Positions 1 through 7,832 of a DNA stretch of 64,000 bases are shown piece after piece. The DNA is from JAJEFO01 sp022819605 (GTDB taxonomy: Bacteria > Pseudomonadota > Alphaproteobacteria > Rhodobacterales > Rhodobacteraceae). Where the stretch lies: contig OZ244901.1 of NCBI GenBank assembly GCA_965221545.1, positions 2,914,001 to 2,978,000 of the forward strand. The letters are read 5' to 3'. Each line of letters starts with the position of its first letter. The first letter of the stretch is position 1. The translations under genes and the position numbers were made by a program. The notes beneath the pieces were generated by a model. That model was not told where the DNA came from. It made no database searches and worked only from the letters and a program-made list of their open reading frames with translations.

Positions 1-468
1 CCCCACCTTGGCCAGCATGATGTACAAGGGCAGTGCAATGGCGTGGACCGGAATCAGCAAACAGAAGATCACGAGGCCGAATACGACATCCCTTCCCCAG
101 AATTTCAGTTTTGAAAGCGCATAGGCGCATGGCAGCGCGACCAGAACCTGAATGACGAAAATCGACACCGTCACAAAGACTCCGTTCAGCATGTATCGCA
201 CCAGCGGCGCTTCGCTGAATGCGGCCGTATAATTGTAGACGATGGGTCGCATATCGCATTCTTCGGCCGGCTTGCCGGCCTTGATGCACCGGCGGTCGGT
301 CATGATTTCCTGGCTGCCGACAAACCCGCCGGTGTTGGATTCGATCTCGGCCGGAGATTTCAGCGAATAGGACAGCATCAGATAGAACGGCAGCAGCACG
401 ACTATCGCGCCGGCCAGCAGCACGCTGTGCTTAAGGAACTCTCCCAACCAGTTAGTTCGCGCCATCAT
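1..468 (-). CDS. Carbohydrate ABC transporter permease (MalG/UgpE type), 3' part outside window
   Basis: Inner-membrane permease subunit of a sugar-type ABC importer. The first 156 codons are visible and the frame stays open to position 1, so the C-terminal half, with the ATPase-contacting EAA loop, lies outside. An N-terminal membrane segment (about residues 15-35) is followed by a periplasmic stretch that starts with the family-typical SYSLKSPAEI and contains two cysteines (RRCIKAG and EECDMR). Two further membrane segments follow. The start is ATGATG overlapping the TGA of the upstream permease at 465-468, so the two are translationally coupled. It is the third visible gene of an ATPase-permease-permease operon. 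No binding-protein gene is visible; it may lie past the left edge. Confidence 0.9.
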   Translation of the reverse strand, partial: MMARTNWLGEFLKHSVLLAGAIVVLLPFYLMLSYSLKSPAEIESNTGGFVGSQEIMTDRRCIKAGKPAEECDMRPIVYNYTAAFSEAPLVRYMLNGVFVTVSIFVIQVLVALPCAYALSKLKFWGRDVVFGLVIFCLLIPVHAIALPLYIMLAKVG

Positions 469-1418
469 GCGTAATGCACTCTTCTGTTGACGAAGTAGAC
501 TTGGATCAGGGTCAGGATCAGAACGAAGCCCAGAAAGACGATGGTGATGGCCGAACCGATGCCAAGCAGGTTCTGTTTCACGCCCTTTTCGAACATCGCG
601 TAGACCATCACGTAGGTGGATTTCGACGGACCGCCGCGGGTCAGTGCCTCGACCGTATCAAAGACCTGGAACGAGCGGATCGACGAAATCGTGACGACAA
701 AGACATTGGTGGGTCCCAGCATCGGCCAGGTCACCAGACGGAAGCGCTCCCAGGCACTGTCGGCCCCGTCCATATGAGCGGCCTGATAGAGTTCTCTGGG
801 CACCGATGTCAGCCCGGCCAGATAGAGCACCATGTTGAACCCGAAGCCCTGCCAGATTCCGATGAAAGCGATCGTGCCCAGCGCATAGTTCTTGTCGCCC
901 AGCCACAGCGGGAAGTCCTCGGCGCAGGCGTGGCCGTACCAGCTCTGCAACGGATCACCGCCCAGCCAGGATCCTGACAGCAGCGCGTGCAACCAGCCGA
1001 CATCGCAGCCCGAGCGCAGGATGTCATTTACGACGCCGACGATCGGATGCAGGGCAAATTCCCACACGATCGCCATCGCAAGCAAGGTCGCCATGACTGG
1101 CAGAAAGAAGACGGCCTTGTAAAGCTCGCCGCCGATGCGAAGGCTGGCAATCAGCAACGCAGCGCCCAGACCAAGCGCCACTGATATCGGCACGACCAAC
1201 AAGACATAGGTCAGTGAAGCCGTGAACATTTTCTTGTAAGTCGAACGGCTTACGAGCCTGTCATAGTTTTCGACACCGATCCAGTTGAAGCTCGGATTCC
1301 CCAGATTGTAGTCGGTGAATGACAAGACCGCGGCGACGAAGACTGGGAGAATCAGCAGCCCCATCATCAATATGATGGCCGGCCCGATGAACCAAAGATG
1401 AACCCGCGAGCGCCCCAT
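465..1418 (-). CDS. Carbohydrate ABC transporter permease (MalF/UgpA type)
   Basis: Inner-membrane permease of the same sugar importer, 317 aa, normal for the family. An N-terminal membrane helix (about residues 8-30) is followed by a periplasmic segment and the binding-protein-dependent transport domain (about residues 65-310). The EAA-like cytoplasmic loop reads ELYQAAHMDGADSAWERF near residues 210-227, which docks on the ATPase. A longer periplasmic loop around residues 125-175 contains two cysteines. Its start shares base 1418 with the stop of the ATPase gene upstream, and its stop overlaps the start of the second permease. Substrate cannot be read from the sequence; glycerol-phosphate, disaccharides or oligosaccharides are typical for this architecture. 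Confidence 0.93.
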   Translation of the reverse strand: MGRSRVHLWFIGPAIILMMGLLILPVFVAAVLSFTDYNLGNPSFNWIGVENYDRLVSRSTYKKMFTASLTYVLLVVPISVALGLGAALLIASLRIGGELYKAVFFLPVMATLLAMAIVWEFALHPIVGVVNDILRSGCDVGWLHALLSGSWLGGDPLQSWYGHACAEDFPLWLGDKNYALGTIAFIGIWQGFGFNMVLYLAGLTSVPRELYQAAHMDGADSAWERFRLVTWPMLGPTNVFVVTISSIRSFQVFDTVEALTRGGPSKSTYVMVYAMFEKGVKQNLLGIGSAITIVFLGFVLILTLIQVYFVNRRVHYA

Positions 1419-2575
1419 CAGCTTGTCTTTCGCATCAGCGGAGGTTCTGCCAGTGCCACCCGTTTGCCATCAGCGCCGAACACACGCGCCATGCCGACTT
1501 CGCCGGTGAACCAGACGTCTTCACCGACATCCGCAAAATCGGCCTCGTGGGGCTTGGCCCGAATCACGGCCTTGCCCTCGATGCCCTCGACCGCCAGGTG
1601 CAGAAAGACATCCGAGCCCAGGTTTTCCTTGTATGTCAGCCGCCCCGAGAAGCAGGCACCATTATCTGCGGGCTGAATGTGCAGATGTTCGGGGCGGAAC
1701 CCGACCGACAAGGGCCCTTCGGAGGGTACCGCCAGCGCTTCCTCCACGGCCACCCCCAGGGCGGTGATCCGCCCGGCGCTGTCGCCTCGCCCAGGCAGGA
1801 TGTTCATTTTCGGACTTCCGATGAACTCGGCCACGCGGATGTCTCGCGGGTCCTCATAGACTTCATCGGGCGGACCGAGCTGCAAAATGTCCCCGTCCAT
1901 CATCACCGCCATGCGGTCTGACATCGTCAGCGCTTCGGCCTGATCGTGGGTGACATAGACGAACGTGGCCCCGAGTTCGCGGTGCAACTCGGACAATTCG
2001 GCGCGCATGTGAACCCGCAGGGCCGCGTCGAGATTGGACAACGGTTCGTCCATCAGGAAGGCGGCTGGATTCCTGACCATGGCCCGGCCCAGCGCCACGC
2101 GCTGCCTTTGCCCGCCGGAAAGCTGGCCGGGCTTGCGGTGCAAGAGCGGCTCGATCTTGAGGGTCTCGGCCGCCTTTCTCACGTCCTCTTCGATCTTGGA
2201 CATTTTGGCGCGGCGCCCTGGTGCAAGGTACCCCAAGAGCGGAATTCGCTGCCAAAAATTCATGTCTCGCAGCTGCAGCGGGGTCACGAGGTTCTGCCGC
2301 ACCGTAAGATGCGGATATAGCGCGTAGGATTGAAACACCATCGCCAGATCGCGGCGGCTGGGACGCACCTCATTGACCACTCTGCCGTCGATTTCGACGT
2401 CGCCTGTCGTTTGAGACTCCAACCCGGCGATGATCCGGAGCGTGGTCGACTTTCCGCACCCCGAAGGGCCGACGAGCGTCAAATACTCGCCATCGGCAAT
2501 GTCCAGATCGATGCCGTTCAGAACTCTGAGAGTACCATATGTCTTGGTCACTTGGCGAAGCACGATACCAGCCAA
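1418..2575 (-). CDS. Sugar ABC transporter ATP-binding protein (MalK/UgpC/MsmX type)
   Basis: Cytoplasmic ATPase energising the sugar importer. Walker A is GPSGCGKSTT, the signature LSGGQRQRVALGRA, and Walker B leads into MDEPLSNLDA. The last ~140 residues form the C-terminal beta domain of the MalK/UgpC group (GFRPEHL motif). An extra insertion between Walker A and the signature (around FWQRIPLLGYLAPGRRAK) is seen in a subset of these proteins. Start: a TTG at 2575, giving LAGIVLRQ, has AGGGAGGAA just upstream, so I prefer it to the TTG at 2599, where that Shine-Dalgarno would be inside the gene. First gene of the operon, divergent from the LysR gene at 2734. Confidence 0.92.
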   Translation of the reverse strand: MAGIVLRQVTKTYGTLRVLNGIDLDIADGEYLTLVGPSGCGKSTTLRIIAGLESQTTGDVEIDGRVVNEVRPSRRDLAMVFQSYALYPHLTVRQNLVTPLQLRDMNFWQRIPLLGYLAPGRRAKMSKIEEDVRKAAETLKIEPLLHRKPGQLSGGQRQRVALGRAMVRNPAAFLMDEPLSNLDAALRVHMRAELSELHRELGATFVYVTHDQAEALTMSDRMAVMMDGDILQLGPPDEVYEDPRDIRVAEFIGSPKMNILPGRGDSAGRITALGVAVEEALAVPSEGPLSVGFRPEHLHIQPADNGACFSGRLTYKENLGSDVFLHLAVEGIEGKAVIRAKPHEADFADVGEDVWFTGEVGMARVFGADGKRVALAEPPLMRKTS

Positions 2576-2706
2576 GGTTCTTCCTCCCTGAAGGGACAAG
2601 TTTTGGGCAGGCCAGACATCCCTTCGCTGCTGTTCGTCAGGCGGGGCCCATGTTCCTTGGGCCGCATCTTGCTACCGGCCATCATCATCTGTAAAATACT
2701 AATATG

Positions 2707-2721
2707 TGAGCTTTAATCTCA
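2707..2721. promoter_or_regulatory. Candidate LysR-type operator dyad
   Basis: TGAG-N7-CTCA lies 12 bases upstream of the LysR start, in the AT-rich intergenic region between two divergent transcription units. LysR regulators commonly bind interrupted dyads in such positions and repress their own gene. This is one short dyad found by eye, so it is only suggestive. Confidence 0.25.
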
Positions 2722-2733
2722 GGTTTTCTTATA

Positions 2734-3678
2734 ATGACGCCGTTCCGACAGCTGACCTATGTGGTAGCCGTGGCTGACCACGGCAGCATTCAGGCTGCCT
2801 CGAAGTACCTAGCCATATCCCAACCGGCGATCAGCGCGGCAATCCAGAAGGTCGAGCACGAATATCAGTTGAAGGTCTTCATTCGCGAACGCCCACACCG
2901 GCTCGTCGTCTCACCGGTCGGGCAGCGCTTCATCGCTCAGGCACGGCGGTTTCTCGAAGCCGCGCAGGAGTTCGACAGCGATGCCCGCAATCTCAGGCAT
3001 TCGCCGCAAGGCGTGATTCAGGTTGGCTGCTTCATGCCGACGGCCGCCTTCATCATTCCAATTATCCTCAAAGGGTTACGTGATCGCAGCCTGGATATCT
3101 CGTTGCAGGTGCACGAGGCGGATCTGGATGAATTGAACAACTTGCTCGCGCAGGGAACCATCGACGTTGCGCTGACCTACAACATGGCGCCCAGTCCGGC
3201 GATCGAGTTCGAACCCCTCATGGAGTCATCGCCCTACGTTCTGATTTCAAAGGACGATCCCTTGGCCCGGCAGGACAGCATCTCGCTCACGCAACTGGTC
3301 AAACGTGACATGGTCTCGCTGAACCTACCAATCACGCAGCAGTTCTTTCTGTCATTTTTCTCGCAACTGAATCTGCGTCCCAAAATCAAGCATCAGACCA
3401 AGTCCTATGAGCTTGTGCGCAGTCTCGTAGGTGCCGGCGAGGGGTACGCGATCCTGATCATGCGCCCAGTCAACGAGCGAGCCTATGACGGCAACGAATT
3501 GGCTTATGTTCCGCTGTCGGGCGACATCCCGAAATCGCACTATGGGCTCGCCTTTACCAATCGATCGGTTCCAACGCGGCTGGTAGAGATATTTTCCGAC
3601 GTCTGTCGCGAGCTGCTGGTCACGGAAAAGAAGGCTGAAAAATACTATGTCAGTTCGACCTCAGGAAACTCTGGTTGA
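2734..3678 (+). CDS. LysR-family transcriptional regulator
   Basis: DNA-binding regulator of 314 aa. The N-terminal winged helix-turn-helix (about residues 1-60) has the usual pattern, with GSIQAASKYLAISQPAIS as helix-turn-helix core. The periplasmic-binding-like effector domain covers roughly residues 90-300. The likely target is the divergent sugar ABC operon at 1-2575, about 160 bases away, with the effector being the imported substrate or a metabolite of it; that is inference from gene arrangement. The ATG at 2734 has only a weak AGG upstream. The C-terminal tail after residue 295 (EKKAEKYY) is variable. Confidence 0.9.
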   Translation: MTPFRQLTYVVAVADHGSIQAASKYLAISQPAISAAIQKVEHEYQLKVFIRERPHRLVVSPVGQRFIAQARRFLEAAQEFDSDARNLRHSPQGVIQVGCFMPTAAFIIPIILKGLRDRSLDISLQVHEADLDELNNLLAQGTIDVALTYNMAPSPAIEFEPLMESSPYVLISKDDPLARQDSISLTQLVKRDMVSLNLPITQQFFLSFFSQLNLRPKIKHQTKSYELVRSLVGAGEGYAILIMRPVNERAYDGNELAYVPLSGDIPKSHYGLAFTNRSVPTRLVEIFSDVCRELLVTEKKAEKYYVSSTSGNSG

Positions 3679-4254
3679 AGTCCGCCGCTGCAGCCGTTCG
3701 AGGCTGATGCACCCCGGATCCATTCGTCATATTCTCGCGCGGCAGGGCATTGCGCATCGGCGCGCCGTTCCATGTGCTTCAGGACAGGCGCTGCGTGTCG
3801 CTGCAGGTGATGAACAAGGTGGCGCGGTGACCGAGAGAATCTGGTTCAACTTCGAATTGGGCCAGCCTCACCTGCACGCCTGTGCGTGCGGGAAACTCAC
3901 CGACTGCCGGTTGCAAGGTACCCCCGTGATTGCCCAGCTGTGCGGCAATGGCCCCACGGTGGGCGGGTATGTGCCGTCTGTCAACGCTCGCCCCCGGATC
4001 GCACAGGCAGCATGTGGTGGCAAAAATGCTGGCGATACTGAACGGCGAGAACCAGATTCCTCGCTGCCTTGCCTGCGCCGTTGCTTGCCCAGCGGGTACC
4101 TGCCGCTCGGGCCGATAGAGAGTCACCTGACTCCCGGTTCTGTTGTGTGACGATATGTTCAGGCAATTTGGAGGCTTGGTGGTAACACGGCCTTAAATTG
4201 GTTTCTCCAGTTTTCCTGTCGTGTCCCGCAGGCACATTGTTTTGTTTGATCTTC
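3679..4254. other. Intergenic stretch without a recognisable gene
   Basis: About 575 bases between the LysR gene and tRNA-Thr. Open frames exist on both strands but none has a convincing ribosome binding site, a domain I recognise, or frame-consistent composition. It could hold eroded gene remnants; I see nothing definite. Confidence 0.5.
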
Positions 4255-4330
4255 TGGTGCCCCCAGAGAGACTCGAACTCCCGACCCCCTGATTACAAAT
4301 CAGATGCTCTACCAGCTGAGCTATAGGGGC
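4255..4330 (-). tRNA. tRNA-Thr (anticodon TGT)
   Basis: Read on the minus strand, 76 nt including an encoded CCA. Acceptor GCCCCTA pairs with the 3' side before ACCA, the D-arm AGCTCAGCTGGTAGAGC is standard, the anticodon loop is TTTGTAA with anticodon TGT, and the T-arm contains GTTCGAGTC. All arms fold by eye. The tRNA 3' end faces the LysR gene; no duplicated 3' end marking an integrated island was noticed nearby. Confidence 0.97.
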
Positions 4331-4568
4331 ACGGCGGCGTCCTTAGCAATGGCACGGCAAATGGGCAAGCCAGATCGAGACGCAATTCACCCCGACCGTG
4401 CTCACGGCACACTGATTCCGTTCGGAGCGGGTTGAATGCGCATCCCCAAGATGAGTCGCCAAAGCAACGGAAAACCAGAAGGCTGGGTCAATTCCGGAAA
4501 AACTGGATTTGGATGTTGCGTATTGTGGCCACAATGGCGAAATGTGGAGCATTCTTGGAGGGCTGCAA

Positions 4569-4832
4569 GTGTCTTACCAATTCACACTTCGCGACGCGAA
4601 AACTCGCCTGTCCGAGTTGTTGGACCTTGCCGCCGCGGGAAATGTCGTCGAGATAACTCGACAAGGGGCAAAGAATGGCCGTTTCAAATTGGTTGCGGTT
4701 GATTGGGAGGTTGGGCAGCGTAGGCCAGGTGCACTGAAGGGACGGATCGCGGTTCCGGAGACGCTCGACGACGAAGATCCCGACATCATTGCTGACTTCG
4801 AAAATTTGAGTCCCTTCGCGGATTCTCGTTGA
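4569..4832 (+). CDS. Phd/YefM-type antitoxin (orphan)
   Basis: Small DNA-binding antitoxin of 87 aa. The N-terminal part fits the Phd/YefM fold: LRDAKTRLSELLDLAAAG, then VEITRQG, then a beta strand ending KLVAV. The acidic C-terminal tail (ETLDDEDPDIIADFENLS) would wrap the toxin. Start: GTG at 4569 with GGAGG seven bases upstream; an in-frame ATG at 4509 lacks a good site and would add unrelated residues. Its stop overlaps the remains of a PIN-domain toxin at 4822-5196, which is no longer translatable. The antitoxin is therefore an orphan that may persist as an autorepressor or by neutralising related toxins. Confidence 0.8.
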   Translation: MSYQFTLRDAKTRLSELLDLAAAGNVVEITRQGAKNGRFKLVAVDWEVGQRRPGALKGRIAVPETLDDEDPDIIADFENLSPFADSR

Positions 4833-5196
4833 TACGCAGGCCCTGTTCTGGTGGCAGATGGATTCGGAGAGGCTCGGAGCGAAAGCGCGGAGCATCTTCA
4901 TATCCGACAAACCGGTCGTCAGCCCGGTCGTATAGTGGGAAATCGCAATCAAGGCGAGCCTTGGGAAGCTCTCGGCGGACGTCTCCGAGGTAAGCCGAGT
5001 CATCGCCGAACAAGGCCTCGAGCGACTTGGCATCTCTGATCGGCACATGATCAACCTGCAATCCCTGCCCTTTCGTCATCGCGACCCGTTTGACCGAATG
5101 CTGATCGCGCAATGCGAGGCCGAAGCCATGCCCCTGCTGACTTCGGACGCAAAGATCGCGCGCTACGGCATAACAATTCTCGACAGCACACAGTGA
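4822..5196 (+). pseudogene. VapC-like PIN-domain toxin, inactivated
   Basis: The frame offset by one from the antitoxin reads as a VapC-family PIN ribonuclease: ILVDTQALFWWQ (first catalytic Asp), WEIAIKASLGKL (catalytic Glu), FRHRDPFDRMLIAQC (third acidic site) and LLTSDAKIARYG (fourth), ending with a TGA at 5194-5196. Two lesions are visible. An in-frame TAG at 4933-4935 sits just before the WEIAIK motif, and no ATG, GTG or TTG start remains between the preceding in-frame TGA and the first motif; the frame enters with ATT. The rest is well preserved, so inactivation looks recent. Amber readthrough is possible but would still lack a normal start. Confidence 0.85.
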
Positions 5197-5380
5197 AGCA
5201 CGGCCAAGAACAGTTGCGAGACTTCACGCGCCAAAGTGAGTGATCAGGCGCTGTCCTGCCTCCAGGCCGCACAGCATGGCAATCCTGAATTCAATCACCG
5301 CCGATTCCAGTCCAGAAAGCGGCGTCCTGGGCCGAACGAATTCGGGCCGCATCATCGCAGACGGCCACTATGAAAACGCG

Positions 5381-7045
5381 TTACCGCGCATTCATCATCT
5401 GACGAGCCAGCAACGCAACGGCCGTCATGCTTGCAAGGATGACCAGGATTGCAGACGGCGCCGCCTGCACGATCTTCTCCAATGAAGCTTGCTCGTACGC
5501 CCGCGTCGCAAGTGTATCGAAATTGAATGGCCGGAGCAGCAGCGTCGCTGGTAGCTCCTTCACAGAATCCACGAATACCAGCAGGAGCGCCGTGGCCACC
5601 GACCCCCGGATCAGCGGCAGATAGACCCTGAGAAGCGTGCCGCCGGCAGACTGGCCGAGTGTCCTGGCCGCCATGGGCAAGCTCGGCGCGACACGCGCGA
5701 CGGCCGCATCCGCCGCACCCTGTCCAATGGCAAAGAACCTGACCGAGTATGCATAGACCAGAGCCACGACACCTCCCGTCAGCAGCAATCCGGGATCCCA
5801 GCCGGTCATGCCGACAATGCCGTCGGCCAGCGCGTTGTCGAACGCCGCCAACGGAATCAGCAAACCCAGTGCCAACACGGCTCCGGGCGCTGCATATCCG
5901 ATCGTGGTGATCGGCAAGAGCATTTGTGGTCCCTGCCGCCCGGACAATCGCGTCCCGTATACAAGAAACAGTGACGCCGTGACGGTCACGACGGCTGCCG
6001 CGCCCCCCACCATGAAGGTGTTTGCAAGCGCCGCGCCCAGTCCTGGCGCCAGCCATCCCTCGGAACTCGAGAGCGCATGGTTCCCCAAGACCACGACCGG
6101 AAACGCGAAGCCGGCCAAAAAAGGCAGCGCGCATGCCATTGAAGCCATCCAGCCCACGGCACCCGACAGCCCGATCCGCTCGATGCGGTGATCTGTCCGG
6201 GACATCCTGTGAAACTTCATGCGCCGGCGGCTGGCCCGTTCGAGAACCACGAGAAAGAGGATCATCCCGAGAATTGCGCATGCGATCTGCGCAGCCCCGC
6301 CCGCGTTCCCGGCTTCCAGCCAGACGGTGAAGACCCCGGTCGTCAGTGTCTGCACGCCGAAGTAGTCAACGGCACCAAAGTCGTTCACCGTTTCCATCAT
6401 CACGATCGCCGTGCCGGCCATGATCGCCGGCCGGGCAAGCGGCAGCCCGATCCTCAGGAAGCGCCGCCGGAATCCCGCCCCGAGCGCGCGGGCGACCTCG
6501 TGGGCGCGGCCGGACTGCTCCCGAAAACCTGCCCGCGCAAGCAGGTAGACGTACGGATAGAGCGATGCGGTCAGCACGAAAATCGCGCCATAGCGCGACC
6601 TGATTTCGGGGAAGCGGTAGTCGGCGGCACTTTCCCAGCCGAAGATCCCTCGCAGACCGGTTTGCACGGGTCCCGCATATTCAAGAAAGTCGACCAGCGC
6701 GTAGGCTCCAAGGTATCCCGGCACCGCCAGCGGAAAGAGAAGAAGCCACTCAAGCCATCTCGATCCGGGGAAGCGGCAGCACACGATCAGCCAGGCAGTG
6801 CATGTCCCGATAATGGCCGACAAGAGGCCAACCGAGGCCATGACGATCAACGTGTTCGACAGATAGCGCGGCAAGGTCGTGGCCGCCAAGTGCCCCCAGA
6901 TCGGCTCCGTCGGATGCGCCGCTATCCAGATGACGGAAATGATCGGCATGAGCACGAGCGCCGCTATCGCCAAAGCCCCGAGACTCCACGCATCCGGCAC
7001 AGGAAGGCGCATGCGGCGCATTAGTTGAGTGTTTCGCTCGGCCAT
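5381..7045 (-). CDS. Iron-type ABC transporter permease (FbpB/SfuB/AfuB family)
   Basis: Inner-membrane permease with two fused permease halves, typical of ferric-iron importers: about 554 aa with roughly twelve membrane helices. The N-terminal half has the loop EVARALGAGFRRRFLRIGLPLARP and the C-terminal half the matching MAARTLGQSAGGTLLRVYLPLIRG, both the EAA-like coupling motif. Start: the ATG at 7045 (MAERNTQ) fits the family; an upstream in-frame start at 7117 adds 24 polar residues unlike this family. No binding protein or ATPase gene lies next to it: the neighbours are the broken toxin and GapR. It must work with subunits encoded elsewhere, or is a leftover. Metal specificity is inferred from family only. 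Confidence 0.88.
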   Translation of the reverse strand: MAERNTQLMRRMRLPVPDAWSLGALAIAALVLMPIISVIWIAAHPTEPIWGHLAATTLPRYLSNTLIVMASVGLLSAIIGTCTAWLIVCCRFPGSRWLEWLLLFPLAVPGYLGAYALVDFLEYAGPVQTGLRGIFGWESAADYRFPEIRSRYGAIFVLTASLYPYVYLLARAGFREQSGRAHEVARALGAGFRRRFLRIGLPLARPAIMAGTAIVMMETVNDFGAVDYFGVQTLTTGVFTVWLEAGNAGGAAQIACAILGMILFLVVLERASRRRMKFHRMSRTDHRIERIGLSGAVGWMASMACALPFLAGFAFPVVVLGNHALSSSEGWLAPGLGAALANTFMVGGAAAVVTVTASLFLVYGTRLSGRQGPQMLLPITTIGYAAPGAVLALGLLIPLAAFDNALADGIVGMTGWDPGLLLTGGVVALVYAYSVRFFAIGQGAADAAVARVAPSLPMAARTLGQSAGGTLLRVYLPLIRGSVATALLLVFVDSVKELPATLLLRPFNFDTLATRAYEQASLEKIVQAAPSAILVILASMTAVALLARQMMNAR

Positions 7046-7224
7046 TGCGCATCGCCTATCTTGAAACAGGCGTGCCTGTCCAGTTGCGTTGAGCGCCGCT
7101 CCCGGACCGAATGCCACGCAAGATCTCTTGCCGATGCGGCAATCCGAAACGAGTCGTGCTCTCGAAAACGTCCGTCAGACAAAGAAAAGTCCGCCCAGGC
7201 ACGGGTCAACGGACAAAGGCCGCG

Positions 7225-7470
7225 TCACATGCCCAGCGCTTCCTTGTACATCTGAAGGATTGCCTCTTCCTCGGCAACCTCGTTCTGGTCCCGCTTTCTC
7301 ATGGCAATCAGTTTGCGCATGACCTTCGTGTCGTAACCACGTGATCCGGCCTCGGCCAGCACTTCCTTCTGCTGGCCGGTGACGACCACCCTCTCCTCCT
7401 CGAGCGTCTCGTAGCGCTCGATGAACTGGCGAAGTTCATCCGCCGCAACGCGATAGGTCTGTTCGGTCAT
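7225..7470 (-). CDS. gapR: GapR-like nucleoid-associated protein (DUF2312)
   Basis: Small coiled-coil DNA-binding protein, 81 aa. In Caulobacter, GapR binds overtwisted AT-rich DNA ahead of replication and transcription and stimulates topoisomerases. The sequence matches the family throughout: LRQFIERYETLEEE, then GYDTKVMRKLIAMRK and the acidic C-terminus EEEAILQMYKEALG. The start is ATG at 7470, with GGAGAAAG just upstream; a longer version from 7530 adds residues that do not belong to the family. It is nearly confined to alphaproteobacteria, which supports the taxonomic guess. It stands alone and is divergent from the small membrane-protein gene at 7605. Confidence 0.93.
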   Translation of the reverse strand: MTEQTYRVAADELRQFIERYETLEEERVVVTGQQKEVLAEAGSRGYDTKVMRKLIAMRKRDQNEVAEEEAILQMYKEALGM

Positions 7471-7604
7471 GTCTTTCTCCGGCGGAAAATGCGTGTCAAC
7501 GTCTGGCGCTCTTCGATATTCCGCAAGCATTGAGCCGACAAGGGTTGATCCGCTCCTGCACGCCTACTATTCGGACACGCCAAAGATCTGTCACGTGGGG
7601 AAGC

Positions 7605-7820
7605 ATGGACATCCTTGTCTGGACAGGAGCCGTGGTGACGCTTGCCGGCGTTGCAAGCCTGGTCTGGTGCATCGTCGCGGTTCAGCGGGCTCGGCGCGAA
7701 GCGCTGGACGAATCAGCGATGAAGGCCAGGCTCCAGAAGGCGGTTGCCATGAACATGGGAGCGCTCATGCTGTCCGCAATCGGGCTGATGATGGTCGTCG
7801 TCGGCATACTGCTCGGATAG
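7605..7820 (+). CDS. Small two-helix membrane protein, function unknown
   Basis: 71 aa. A first hydrophobic helix covers about residues 3-24 (LVWTGAVVTLAGVASLVWCI). A charged middle follows (RARREALDESAMKARLQKA), then a second helix near residues 48-70. The start at ATG 7605 has GGGGAAG upstream. It resembles short alphaproteobacterial membrane proteins annotated as hypothetical; I do not recognise a named family. It ends 12 bases before the convergent stop of the sensor kinase gene. Confidence 0.7.
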   Translation: MDILVWTGAVVTLAGVASLVWCIVAVQRARREALDESAMKARLQKAVAMNMGALMLSAIGLMMVVVGILLG

Positions 7821-7832
7821 GGACGTCGAGAC

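Noticed and set aside
3647..4235. Several 60-167 codon frames on both strands
   Set aside because: No domain, no ribosome site and mutually overlapping; probably chance frames in GC-rich DNA.
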